Assembly: GCA_028819345.1 (NCBI GenBank)
Contig: JAPPLW010000103.1
Location: 34,424-98,423, forward strand
DNA: 64,000 nucleotides
Source: a bacterium
GTDB lineage: Bacteria > Actinomycetota > Acidimicrobiia > Spongiisociales > ZC4RG35
Reading direction: 5' to 3'
Under the pieces are notes generated by a model. That model was not told the DNA's origin. It did no database searches and saw nothing but the letters and a program-made list of their open reading frames with translations. The number at the start of each line of letters is the position of its first letter. Position 1 is the first letter of the stretch. This document shows positions 28,268 through 37,639 of the stretch, piece by piece. The position numbers were made by a program, and so were the translations under genes.

Positions 28268-30294
28268 CCAGGGCGGCGGTCGACATTGGGGGGACCTTCA
28301 CCGACGTGGTGACGATCGACGAGTCCACCGGCCGCCTGGTCCAGGCAAAGGCCCTGACCACCTACCCCGATCCGACTCCCGGGTTTCTGGCGGCCCTCGC
28401 CAAAGCCACCGACCGCGACCGGTTGGAGACCGTCGGGTACGGCACCACGTTGGCCACCAATGCGGTCCTCACCCGCTCCGGAGCCAAGACTGCGCTTCTG
28501 ACCACCCGGGGTTTCCGCGATGTGCTGGAAATACGTCGAACCCACCGCTCCACTCTCTTTGACATCTACGAGGAGATCCCCGCGCCGATCGTGCCCCGGC
28601 CCCTCCGGTTCGAGATCCCCGAGAGGACCGCAGCGGATGGCAGCGAGGTGACGCCCCTCGACGAGCAGGCGGTCCGGGCCGTAGCCCGGAAGATCCGTCG
28701 AGCAGGGGTGGAGTCGATCGCGGTCTCCTACCTCTTCTCCTTCATGAACCCGGCCCATGAGCTGCGTACCCGGCAAATCCTGGCCGAGGAACTGCCCGAC
28801 CTCTCCGCCGACATAACCATCTCCTCGGAGGCGCTTCCCCTCCATCGCGAGTACGAGCGCACCAGCACCACGGTGATGAACGCCTATCTGACTCCCCTGG
28901 TGAGGAGCTATTTCAGCCGGCTCCGCGCCGAGTTGGCGGAGAGCAAGCTGTATGTGTGGTTGCAGATGATGCAGTCCAACGGCGGTTTGGTGCGCCCCGA
29001 CCGGGCTGCCTCTTTTCCCATCCTGACCCTTCTGTCGGGACCGGCCGGGGGTGTGATGGCCTCCGCCTATCTCGGACGGTTGCTGGGGGAGACCCATCTG
29101 CTCACCCTGGACATGGGTGGGACGAGTTGTGATGTGGCCGGCATCACCGGCGGTGAGCCCGACACCCGCCTCGACTTCGAGATCGGCGGTTATTCGGTGT
29201 CGTACCCCACTCTGGACATCCACACCGTGGGCGCCGGCGGGGGGAGCATCGCCAAGGTGGATGGCTTCGGGAGGGTGTCGGTGGGCCCGGATTCGGCCGG
29301 ATCGGATCCCGGACCGGCCTGCTACGGCCGGGGAGGGGAGCTGCCCACCGTTACCGACGCCAACCTGGTGTTGGGCGTCTACGACCCGGACTTTCAAATG
29401 GGCGGTGAGATATACCCCGACATCGACCTGGCGGCGCGCGCTATTGAAGAGCATGTCGGGAAGCCCTTGGGGATCTCGGTGGTCGACGCGGCGGTGGGGA
29501 TCGTCAGGCTGGTCAATGCCAACATGATGCACGCCCTGCGCACCGTCTCCATCGAGCGGGGCCGGGACCCCCGCGACTTCGCGCTGGTGCCTTTCGGCGG
29601 CGCGGGACCCACCCACGGGGTGCACATCGCCGAGGAACTCGCCCTGCGCCGGGTGGTGATTCCCCCCATCCCGGGCTGCAACTCGGCACTGGGGATCCTC
29701 GCTTCCGACGTCCGGCACGACCTGGTGGCCACCCTCCGGGCCCGTGTGGCCCGTCTGGATCCCTCGGAACTGGGAGAGACGCTCTCGGAGCTGGCCTCCG
29801 AGGCGCGACGGGAACTGGAGGAAGACAGCATCCCGCAGGAGAACCGGACCCTCCGGGCCAGCCTCGACATGCGCTACGCCGGTCAGGCCTATGAACTGAA
29901 CGTGCCCCTCGCATCGCTTAGCCCCGATGTTTCCACCCTGAGCCGGGCGATCGCCGACTTTCACCTTGCTCACCGAACCCGATATGGCCACTCGCTGGGA
30001 GACGACCTGGTCGACCTGGTGAATGTGAGGCTCACCGGCCTCGGGGCAACGCCCAAACCGCTGTTGGGCGGGGACGCCGCTGCATCGGGTGAGGCCGAGC
30101 CCCGTAACCGTCGCCGGGTGGTCTCGGTCCAGGGTGAGGCGGAGATGGTGCCCGTCTATCAACGGGAGGACCTCGAGCCGGGGCAGCGGGTGGCCACCCC
30201 TTCGGTGATCCAGCAGTTGGATTCCACCACCTACCTGCCCTTCGGCGAGGTCCGGGTGCATGACACGGGCGCCATAGTGGTGGACCTGCCATGA
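28264..30294 (+). CDS. hyuA: hydantoinase/oxoprolinase HyuA-type subunit (copy 2)
   Basis: AAVDIGGTFTDVVTIDESTGRLVQAKALTT, GTTLATNAVLTRSGAKTALLTTRGFRDVLEI, LDMGGTSCDVAGI; start at 28264 inside the longer 27679 ORF. Confidence 0.94.
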   Translation: MTRAAVDIGGTFTDVVTIDESTGRLVQAKALTTYPDPTPGFLAALAKATDRDRLETVGYGTTLATNAVLTRSGAKTALLTTRGFRDVLEIRRTHRSTLFDIYEEIPAPIVPRPLRFEIPERTAADGSEVTPLDEQAVRAVARKIRRAGVESIAVSYLFSFMNPAHELRTRQILAEELPDLSADITISSEALPLHREYERTSTTVMNAYLTPLVRSYFSRLRAELAESKLYVWLQMMQSNGGLVRPDRAASFPILTLLSGPAGGVMASAYLGRLLGETHLLTLDMGGTSCDVAGITGGEPDTRLDFEIGGYSVSYPTLDIHTVGAGGGSIAKVDGFGRVSVGPDSAGSDPGPACYGRGGELPTVTDANLVLGVYDPDFQMGGEIYPDIDLAARAIEEHVGKPLGISVVDAAVGIVRLVNANMMHALRTVSIERGRDPRDFALVPFGGAGPTHGVHIAEELALRRVVIPPIPGCNSALGILASDVRHDLVATLRARVARLDPSELGETLSELASEARRELEEDSIPQENRTLRASLDMRYAGQAYELNVPLASLSPDVSTLSRAIADFHLAHRTRYGHSLGDDLVDLVNVRLTGLGATPKPLLGGDAAASGEAEPRNRRRVVSVQGEAEMVPVYQREDLEPGQRVATPSVIQQLDSTTYLPFGEVRVHDTGAIVVDLP

Positions 30295-32060
30295 GCCGTC
30301 ACCAGGTTGATCCGGTCACCGTAGAGGTGGTTACCAGCGGTTTGGCCGCCGGGGCCAGGGAGATGGGCATCACGATGCGACAGACGTCGAGTTCCACCAT
30401 CTTCAACGAAGGCAACGACTACTCCTGTGGGATCTTCAATGCCCAGACCGAGCTGGTCAGCCACGGGGAGTTCTTGCCCATCCATCTCGGCTCTCTTCCC
30501 TATTCGGTGAACTACTCCATCGACGAGGTGGGCGCCGACCAGTTCCGCCCGGGAGATTCCATCATCCTCAACGATCCCTTCCGGGGCGGGTCGCACCTGC
30601 CGGATGTGACGATGGTGACGCCGATCTTCTACGAGGGCAGGTTGATCGGCTGGGGGGCCAACCGGGCCCACCACCTGGACGTGGGGGGAACGGTGCCGGG
30701 CAGTTTCTACGCGCAGGCGCGGGAGAACTACCAGGAGGGTCTCCGCATCCCTCCGGTGAGGTTGATCAAGGAGGGGGAGATCGACGAGGAGATCATGCAG
30801 ATGATCCTGGCCAACGTGCGACTCCCCAAGAACATGCGGTCGGACCTCCTGAGCCAGGTGTCGGCCAACCTCACCGCCCGCCGCCGCCTGATCGAGTTGG
30901 TGGAGCGGTATGGACTGGAGACCGTGGAGCAATGCATGGCGATCGAGATGGACAACTCCGAGCGCCGGATCCGGGCGGCGATCGCCGGATGGCCGGACGG
31001 CGACTATTACGCCGAGGACTCCATGGACAACGACGGGATAACCGACGTTCCCCGCACGGTGAGGGTGACGGTGAAGGTGCGGGGTGACGGGGTGGTGGTG
31101 GACTTCACCGGGACCGATTCTCAGGTGGAGGGGCCCCTCAACAGCGTTCTGGGCTACACCGCCTCGGGTGTCTACATGACCATTCAGGCTGCAACCGATC
31201 CCACCATCCCGCCCAATGGGGGGTGTTACCGCCCGGTGGAGATCGTCGCTCCCAAGGGCACGATCGTCAACCCCGTCTTTCCCGCCGCCTGCACGGGTGG
31301 CAACGAGATCGTCTCGGTGATCCACAACGCCGTGTACCGGGCCCTGGCGGAGATCCCCCGCGACATCCCCAACCCGGTCCGGCTGATGGCCGCCGATCAG
31401 GGATCATCCAACAATCTGTTTCTGAGCGGGTTCGGTGAGGACGGAGAGCGATTCGTTCTCTACGAGTACCCCGAGGGTGGATGGGGAGGGGCCGAAGGCC
31501 GCGACGGCCAGAGCGCCATCTACTCGATTGTCGGCAACACCTGGAACCTCCCGGTGGAGGCGATCGAGATGAGGTACCCGCTCCGCATCGACCGCTACGA
31601 ACTGCGTCAGGACTCGGGGGGTCCCGGAGAGTGGAGGGGAGGGCTGTCGGTGAGACGCGACTACCGGCTGCTTGCCCCCACCGGGGAGTTGTCGGTGCTG
31701 GGCAACCGGGTGAGAGTCCCCCCTTACGGTCTGTTCGGCGGCCACCACGGGGCCCCTGCCCGGTACCGGATCGATGCCGGCACGCCCACCGAACGGCTGG
31801 CGGCACCCGAGTTCGGCGCCAAGAAGTCGATGGTTCCCCTGGAGCGAGACCAGGTGGTGAACCAGGAGACAGCAGGTGGCGGCGGATACGGCGATCCGTT
31901 GGACCGGGACCCGGAAGCGGTGGCCCGCGATGTCGAATACGAATACATCTCCCGCAGGAGCGCCTTCGAGGACTACGGGGTGGTGCTGGACGACGAGGGT
32001 GTGCTCGACCGGAAGGGAACTGACTCCCGCCGGGAAACTCTCAGGGCAAACCGAAGGTGA
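30291..32060 (+). CDS. hyuB: hydantoinase/oxoprolinase HyuB-type subunit (copy 2)
   Basis: DPVTVEVVTSGLAAGAREMGITMRQTSSSTIFNEGNDYSCGIF, ILNDPFRGGSHLPDVTMVTPIFYEGRLIGW, TAGGGGYGDPLDRDPEAVARDV. Confidence 0.94.
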   Translation: MSRHQVDPVTVEVVTSGLAAGAREMGITMRQTSSSTIFNEGNDYSCGIFNAQTELVSHGEFLPIHLGSLPYSVNYSIDEVGADQFRPGDSIILNDPFRGGSHLPDVTMVTPIFYEGRLIGWGANRAHHLDVGGTVPGSFYAQARENYQEGLRIPPVRLIKEGEIDEEIMQMILANVRLPKNMRSDLLSQVSANLTARRRLIELVERYGLETVEQCMAIEMDNSERRIRAAIAGWPDGDYYAEDSMDNDGITDVPRTVRVTVKVRGDGVVVDFTGTDSQVEGPLNSVLGYTASGVYMTIQAATDPTIPPNGGCYRPVEIVAPKGTIVNPVFPAACTGGNEIVSVIHNAVYRALAEIPRDIPNPVRLMAADQGSSNNLFLSGFGEDGERFVLYEYPEGGWGGAEGRDGQSAIYSIVGNTWNLPVEAIEMRYPLRIDRYELRQDSGGPGEWRGGLSVRRDYRLLAPTGELSVLGNRVRVPPYGLFGGHHGAPARYRIDAGTPTERLAAPEFGAKKSMVPLERDQVVNQETAGGGGYGDPLDRDPEAVARDVEYEYISRRSAFEDYGVVLDDEGVLDRKGTDSRRETLRANRR

Positions 32061-33412
32061 AAGGCGCCGGACACCTCGCTCGGAAGGTCGAAGCCCTGTA
32101 TCGTGACCGCACTCCCGGATCCCGGGCCCTGTGGGAGGAGAGCAGAGGGATCCTGCCCATGGGAGTCTCGGGGGCCGCCAAGTTCTACGAGCCGTACCCG
32201 GTGGCGCTGGCCGCCGGGTCGGGGGGGCATGTGACGGATGTGGACGGAAACGACTATGTGGATCTCCTGATGGGCGCCGGTTCCTCCCTGTTGGGCCATT
32301 CCCATCCCTCCGTGGTCGCGGCGGTACGGGACCAGGTCGGCCGGATGGCCACCGTCCTGGCGCCCGCTGCGCTCGAGCGGGAGTTTGCCGAGCGAATTCG
32401 GGGGCTGATGCCGTACCTGGAACGTCTGCGTTTTGCCAACACGGGTTCCGAGGCGGTACGGACCGCTCTGCGCGCCGCCCGGGCGGCCACCGGCCGGATG
32501 CGCTATGCCAAGTTCGAGGGCAACTACCACGGGTCTGATGATTACTTTCTCCTGTCTTCGGTCTCGAGGGAGGTGGCGGGTCCTCCCCATCGCCCGAAGC
32601 CGGTCCCCGACTCCGCCGGGATTCCCGACCGCATCCGGGAGGAGACCCTGTTGCTCCCCTACAACGATGTGGAGAACGCGGTGGCGCTCATCTCCGAGCA
32701 TGCCACCGACCTCGCCGCGGTGGTGATGGAGCCAGTGGCTTTCTCCAGCGGCGGAGCGGTGGCTGCCGATCGTCATTTCGCCCGGGCAGTCCGGGACGTC
32801 ACAACCCGGCATGGCATCGTGCTGATCTTCGACGAGGTGGTGACGGGACTGCGCCTGGGAACCGGCGGCGCCCCCGGATACCTGGGCGTGACGCCTGATC
32901 TGTCCTGCATCGGCAAGGCCATCGGCGGAGGCCTGCCGCTGTCGGCGGTGGGTGGGCGAGCCGACATAATGGAAGCCGTGCTGGGCGCCGCGGCCCACGC
33001 CCGCGGCACCCACATCTTCCACTCCGGGACTTTCACCGGTAATCCCGTCTCCCTGGCGGCGGGGATGGCCGTCCTCGACGTCCTGGAGGAGGAACCGGTG
33101 CTCGAGCATATCGACTGGATGGGCGGCAGGCTGCGCTCCACTCTCCAGCAGGTCCTCGACTCCCATGGACGGGGTCACGTGACCGGAGTCGGTTCCATCT
33201 TCCAACTGCACTTCACCGAAGCCCCACCCCGCAACCGACGGGAGATCCTGGCCGGGGACCTGGCCCTGCTGGGCGCGGTTTTGCTCGGCATGTGCGCACA
33301 GGGGATCCTGTGGCCGCCCGTCCACCCCGGGGTGGTCGCCTACCGCCACACCGAATCGGACATCGACCGGACCGCCTCTGGATTGGAGACGGTGCTGGAG
33401 ATGGCGTCATGA
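32057..33412 (+). CDS. class III aminotransferase, glutamate-1-semialdehyde aminomutase-like (copy 2)
   Basis: ILPMGVSGAAKFYEPYPVALAAGSGGHVTDVDGNDYVDLLMGAG, NTGSEAVRTALRAARAATGRMRYAKFEGNYHGSDD, LIFDEVVTGLRL...IGKAIGGGLPLSAVGG. Confidence 0.92.
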   Translation: MKGAGHLARKVEALYRDRTPGSRALWEESRGILPMGVSGAAKFYEPYPVALAAGSGGHVTDVDGNDYVDLLMGAGSSLLGHSHPSVVAAVRDQVGRMATVLAPAALEREFAERIRGLMPYLERLRFANTGSEAVRTALRAARAATGRMRYAKFEGNYHGSDDYFLLSSVSREVAGPPHRPKPVPDSAGIPDRIREETLLLPYNDVENAVALISEHATDLAAVVMEPVAFSSGGAVAADRHFARAVRDVTTRHGIVLIFDEVVTGLRLGTGGAPGYLGVTPDLSCIGKAIGGGLPLSAVGGRADIMEAVLGAAAHARGTHIFHSGTFTGNPVSLAAGMAVLDVLEEEPVLEHIDWMGGRLRSTLQQVLDSHGRGHVTGVGSIFQLHFTEAPPRNRREILAGDLALLGAVLLGMCAQGILWPPVHPGVVAYRHTESDIDRTASGLETVLEMAS

Positions 33413-34161
33413 CCGGCCCCGGGCAGTCAGGGGGCCGCAAGGCCGCCATCCTCACCGGAGCGGGGAGGGGCATCGGCAAGGGGATTGCAACCACCCTGGC
33501 CGAGCGGGGATACGACCTGGTCATCACTTCCCGTACCCGAGAGGACCTGGAGGTGACGGGACGGCTGGTGGAACAGTCCGGAGGCTCGGCGGCGATCGTT
33601 GTCGCGGACCTCAAGGATCCTGACACCCCATCGCTGCTCCTCGAGACGGCTCTCGAACGACACGGTCGCCTGGACGGGCTGGTCAACAACGCGGCCGTCA
33701 ATGTCTTCGCTCCCTTCTGGACCCAGTCCGAGAGCACCCTCGATGAGACCATCGCCACCAATCTCACCGCTCCCTACTTCCTGTGCCAGGCGGCGGCGAA
33801 CTATTGGGTCCAGAACAGCCGGGGAGGGGCAATTGTCAACATCAGTTCGGCGGAGGACACCATCGCCTATCCCGAGCAGGTCCCCTACGCGTGCTCGAAG
33901 GGAGGACTTCTCTCTCTGACCAAGGTTCTGGCCCTGGAATGGGGGCCGTTGGGGATCCGGGTGAACGCGGTCAGTCCCGGTTCGGTCGACACCGAGATGA
34001 CCCCCGACGTCTACCGGCAGGAGGCCCCGAAGCTGATGCCGATCGGTCGCCTCGGGAGACCGGAGGACATCGGCGCCTGTGTCTTCTTCCTGCTGAGCGA
34101 CGACGCCGCCTTCGTCACCGGCACAGCCCTGTATGCCGATGGGGGTTACATGCTGCAATGA
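33409..34161 (+). CDS. SDR family oxidoreductase (copy A)
   Basis: AAILTGAGRGIGKGIATTLAERGYD, VNNAAVN, VPYACSKGGLLSLTK, GTALYADGGYML; ATG 33409 overlaps the upstream stop. Confidence 0.93.
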   Translation: MTGPGQSGGRKAAILTGAGRGIGKGIATTLAERGYDLVITSRTREDLEVTGRLVEQSGGSAAIVVADLKDPDTPSLLLETALERHGRLDGLVNNAAVNVFAPFWTQSESTLDETIATNLTAPYFLCQAAANYWVQNSRGGAIVNISSAEDTIAYPEQVPYACSKGGLLSLTKVLALEWGPLGIRVNAVSPGSVDTEMTPDVYRQEAPKLMPIGRLGRPEDIGACVFFLLSDDAAFVTGTALYADGGYMLQ

Positions 34162-34910
34162 GCGGGAAGCTGTCGGGAAAGAACGCCATAGTCACCGGGG
34201 TCGCCTCGGGGATCGGGAGAGCCACCGCCATCAGGCTGGCGGCGGACGGCGCCAATCTCTTCTGCGTGGATCGGGATGAGGAGGGCTTGGCGGGAGTGGT
34301 GGGCGCGCTGGGCGAAGGCCATGTCGGGTTCCCAGCCGATCTGAGCCTCGCCTCGTCGTGCCAGGAGGTGGTGGCGGCTGCCCTGGCACACTGGGACAAC
34401 CGGATCCACATCCTGGTCAACGCGGCGGCGATCCTGATCCGGGAGCCCACCCTGTCTCACTCGAGAGCGGCATGGGACCTGACCTTCGACGTAAACCTGA
34501 AAGCGCCGTTCATCCTGTCCAGAGACGTGGTGGCGTCCATGATCGAGGCTGGAATCCAGGGAGCGATTGTGAACGTGGCCTCCATCGAAGCGGTGCTTCC
34601 CGGACGCGGGCATGTGGCCTACACCGCCTCCAAAGGGGCGATCACCATGCTCACCCGCTCGGTGGGATTCGAGACCGCGCCTTACGGGATCCGCGTCAAC
34701 GCCGTCTCTCCCGGGGTGATCGCCACCGGCATGAACGCCGACCTGCGGGAGGACCCGGAGAGTTGGTCGGAGATGCTGGCCGGCACCCCCATGGGCCGCC
34801 ACGGCGAGCCCGAGGAGATAGCCGCGGTGATAGCCTTCCTGGCCTCCGATGATCCCACCTTCGTCACGGGGGCGATAGTCACAGCCGACGGCGGTTGGAC
34901 ACTACATTGA
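34158..34910 (+). CDS. SDR family oxidoreductase (copy B)
   Basis: NAIVTGVASGIGRATAIRLAADGA, LVNAAAI, HVAYTASKGAITMLTRSVGFE, GAIVTADGGWTLH. Confidence 0.93.
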   Translation: MSGKLSGKNAIVTGVASGIGRATAIRLAADGANLFCVDRDEEGLAGVVGALGEGHVGFPADLSLASSCQEVVAAALAHWDNRIHILVNAAAILIREPTLSHSRAAWDLTFDVNLKAPFILSRDVVASMIEAGIQGAIVNVASIEAVLPGRGHVAYTASKGAITMLTRSVGFETAPYGIRVNAVSPGVIATGMNADLREDPESWSEMLAGTPMGRHGEPEEIAAVIAFLASDDPTFVTGAIVTADGGWTLH

Positions 34911-34944
34911 CCCCCGGCGGCGTGGAAGTGAGAGAAGGCAGGCC

Positions 34945-36090
34945 ATGCGACTGGTGAAGATGCCCCGACTGGGACAGGACATGGAGCAGGGGACTCTCGT
35001 GGAATGGTCCAAGGCGGTGGGTGACGAGGTCTCCGAGGGCGAGATCCTGGCGGTGATCGAGACCGACAAGGCAGAGGTGGCATTCGAGTCGCCCGCCGGC
35101 GGGTACTTGGTGGCGGTCCTGGCGGATGCGGGCTCGACGCTGGCCACTGGAGAGCCGATCGCATGGATCGCTGATGATCCCGGTGCGAAGCCTCCCTCCC
35201 CGGAGTCGGTCCCCGCCTCGAGTGAGGAGGCGCCGCAACCCAAGGAGACTCTCACTCCAGAGGCCGCCATCCAAAGAACCCGGCCCCGGCCGGGACGACG
35301 GAAGCCGGTCTCGCCCCTGGCCCGCCGCCGGGCAAGGGAACTGGGAGTGGATCTGGCCGGAGTGGAGGGTACGGGTCCGGGGGGAAGGGTCACCGAGGAT
35401 GACGTGGTTAAGGCCCACGAAGCTGACCAGGCTCCCGCCGGGGACTCCGATGGACTGTCTCGGATGCGGCTGGCGATCGCTGCCCGGATGTCCAAGTCGG
35501 CAGCGGTTCCCCAGTTCCAGTTGGTACGAGAGATCGTCCTCGAAAGGCCCGAGGATCCGGGAGACGGGCCGAAGGTGACGTATACCGATCTGTTACTTTG
35601 GGCCACGGCCGGGGCGCTGGCGGAGAGGCCGGCGGTCAACTCCAGTTGGGTCGAAGGCAATCCCCCCACGGTCCGATCCCATCCGAGCGTCAATCTCGGG
35701 TTCGCGGTGGCTGTTGACGACGGTTTGATCGTGCCGGTTATCCGGGATGCCGCGTCCCTGTCGCCAGGGCAAATCTCCGTCCAGCGGCGCCGGCTGGAGG
35801 GGGCGGCGCGAACCGGGCGCCTGCGTCCCGAAGACCTATCCGGCGGGACTTTCACCGTCTCGAATCTCGGCGGGGCCGGGGTGGACGAGTTCATCGCTTT
35901 ACTGAACCCACCGGAAGCGGGCATTCTGGCGGTGGGCGCGGTGAAGCCCAGGCCGGTGGTGGTGGACGGCGCCCTGGTGGCCGCCCCCACCGTGCGGCTT
36001 ACCCTCACCGGGGACCACCGGGTCTTCGACGGCATGGAGGGAGCGAGATTCCTCCAAGCCATCGCCGACCGACTGCAACCCCAGGTCTGA
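34945..36090 (+). CDS. 2-oxoacid dehydrogenase dihydrolipoamide acyltransferase (E2)
   Basis: Lipoyl domain VIETDKAEVAFESPAGG; E3-binding domain VSPLARRRARELGVDLAGVEGTGPGGRVTEDDV; catalytic TGDHRVFDGMEGARFL. Confidence 0.95.
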   Translation: MRLVKMPRLGQDMEQGTLVEWSKAVGDEVSEGEILAVIETDKAEVAFESPAGGYLVAVLADAGSTLATGEPIAWIADDPGAKPPSPESVPASSEEAPQPKETLTPEAAIQRTRPRPGRRKPVSPLARRRARELGVDLAGVEGTGPGGRVTEDDVVKAHEADQAPAGDSDGLSRMRLAIAARMSKSAAVPQFQLVREIVLERPEDPGDGPKVTYTDLLLWATAGALAERPAVNSSWVEGNPPTVRSHPSVNLGFAVAVDDGLIVPVIRDAASLSPGQISVQRRRLEGAARTGRLRPEDLSGGTFTVSNLGGAGVDEFIALLNPPEAGILAVGAVKPRPVVVDGALVAAPTVRLTLTGDHRVFDGMEGARFLQAIADRLQPQV

Positions 36091-36127
36091 ACATGAAATC
36101 TCTAGCATCTGCGACGAAGGGAGCACG

Positions 36128-37399
36128 ATGAGCCTTTACGAGCCGACATACATGGAGGGCACCCTGGGCACCATGGCCGTGGACTGGGAGGAGCGGATCA
36201 ACATGGCCCGGATGCGCGACGAGCGCAAGGCCCGGGCCCAGCACCAGATCGCCGAGGCCGGGCTGGGGTCGGTGCTCTTGCTGGACGATCCCAACATCCG
36301 CTACGTCACCGGGCTGGCCATGTTGGGCGGGTCGGGCGCGGACCACTACAGCTTCCTGACCGCCGGAGGCGACGTGGTGCATTGGGACACCGCCGATCAC
36401 GCCAGTAACGAGCGCGCCAACTGCCCCTGGCTTCCCGACATCCGCTACGCGGCGCCGGGACTGGGGAACGTTCCCCGCGCCAGCGGATCCCCCTCGGCCC
36501 GGGAATTCCTCCTCGACACCATGGCTGACCTGATCGTTGGGGCCGCCCATGACTACGACGTCCACCGCGACCCGGTCGGCATCGACTCCACGCAACCGGC
36601 CCTGGCCCGGAAGCTCTCGGAGCGGGGGTTGGATGTCCGGGAAGGCGCCGCCGACGCACTGCACACCGCCCGGCAGACCAAGACCAAGGACGAGATCGAA
36701 TGCTTCCGGGTCCTCTCCGCGATATGTGAGGCCGGGTTCATGGCCATCAAGAAGGCCGCCGAGCCGGGCATGCTCGAACAGGAGGTCTGGGGAGCGGCAG
36801 TGGAAGCGGTCCTCCGCAGAGGAGGGACCGTTGAGGGGGGTTACCTAACCAGCGGCCCCAACACCTGGCCCAAGCACCAGGCCAACACCACCGACCGGAT
36901 GCTGCGCCCCGGCGACATCATGTACGCCGACTTCTACAGCGCCACCTTCCAGGGCTACCGGTCGTGCGTCTACCGGACCTTCTCGATAGGCAAGCCCAGG
37001 CAGCGTTCCATCGACGCCTACAAGCGGGCCCGGGACTGGATGTATGACGTGATCGAGGCCATCCGGCCGGGTGTCACCACCGGCGAGGTGGCCATGCACT
37101 TTCCCGACCGTGAAGGCGAGCGCATGGACTGGTACGGCGCCAAGGACTACTGGGAGATGACCACCAACCAATGGGCGCACGGACTGGGGCTTCAGCTATA
37201 TGAGCGCCCGTTGATCTGGCGGGGAATCTCGGTCGACCACCCGATCGAGATCCAGGAAGGCATGGTCATGGCGGTCGAGACCCAGGAGCCGGACGGAGAC
37301 TCCGGCATGCGGGTCGAGGAGATGATCGTGGTCCGGGAGAACGGCGCCGAGGTCCTAACCCGCTGGCCGGTGGATGAGATAACGGTGATTGATTTCTGA
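36128..37399 (+). CDS. M24 family metallopeptidase / creatinase-prolidase-fold enzyme (copy 1)
   Basis: ARQTKTKDEIECFRVLSAICEAGFMAI, GDIMYADFYSATFQGYRSCVYRTFS, WAHGLGLQLYERP, EIQEGMVMAVETQEPD. Confidence 0.85.
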   Translation: MSLYEPTYMEGTLGTMAVDWEERINMARMRDERKARAQHQIAEAGLGSVLLLDDPNIRYVTGLAMLGGSGADHYSFLTAGGDVVHWDTADHASNERANCPWLPDIRYAAPGLGNVPRASGSPSAREFLLDTMADLIVGAAHDYDVHRDPVGIDSTQPALARKLSERGLDVREGAADALHTARQTKTKDEIECFRVLSAICEAGFMAIKKAAEPGMLEQEVWGAAVEAVLRRGGTVEGGYLTSGPNTWPKHQANTTDRMLRPGDIMYADFYSATFQGYRSCVYRTFSIGKPRQRSIDAYKRARDWMYDVIEAIRPGVTTGEVAMHFPDREGERMDWYGAKDYWEMTTNQWAHGLGLQLYERPLIWRGISVDHPIEIQEGMVMAVETQEPDGDSGMRVEEMIVVRENGAEVLTRWPVDEITVIDF

Positions 37400-37416
37400 T
37401 CATCTCGGGCCTAGTG

Positions 37417-37632
37417 TCACTTGGGTTCTAGCGCACGGCCCTCCATAAAAGCATCAACTAGACGGTAGCCTGCGAAGGCGCCCTTCAGAGAGTCGCCCGG
37501 ACCAACAGGAGTCACCGCCACCCCACGTTCCAACAACTCGAAACGCACTTCGGTTCCGGGATGCAGATCAAGCTTCTCTCGGATAGGTTGGGGGATTACT
37601 ACCTGTCCCTCGGTTCCAACCACGTGGGTCAT
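37417..37632 (-). CDS. AbrB/SpoVT (MazE/VapB-type) DNA-binding domain protein
   Basis: VVGTEGQVVIPQPIREKLDLHPGTEVRFELLERGVAVTPV, 71 aa. Confidence 0.88.
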   Translation of the reverse strand: MTHVVGTEGQVVIPQPIREKLDLHPGTEVRFELLERGVAVTPVGPGDSLKGAFAGYRLVDAFMEGRALEPK

Positions 37633-37639
37633 CTCGCAA

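Noticed and set aside
27916-30261. 781-aa minus-strand ORF antisense to hyuA copy 2
   Set aside because: Same artefact class; plus-strand HyuA motifs are unambiguous.
27679-30294. 871-aa ORF as an extended HyuA
   Set aside because: First ~195 aa is an out-of-frame reading of E1 beta; HyuA begins at 28264 with the usual ATGA overlap.
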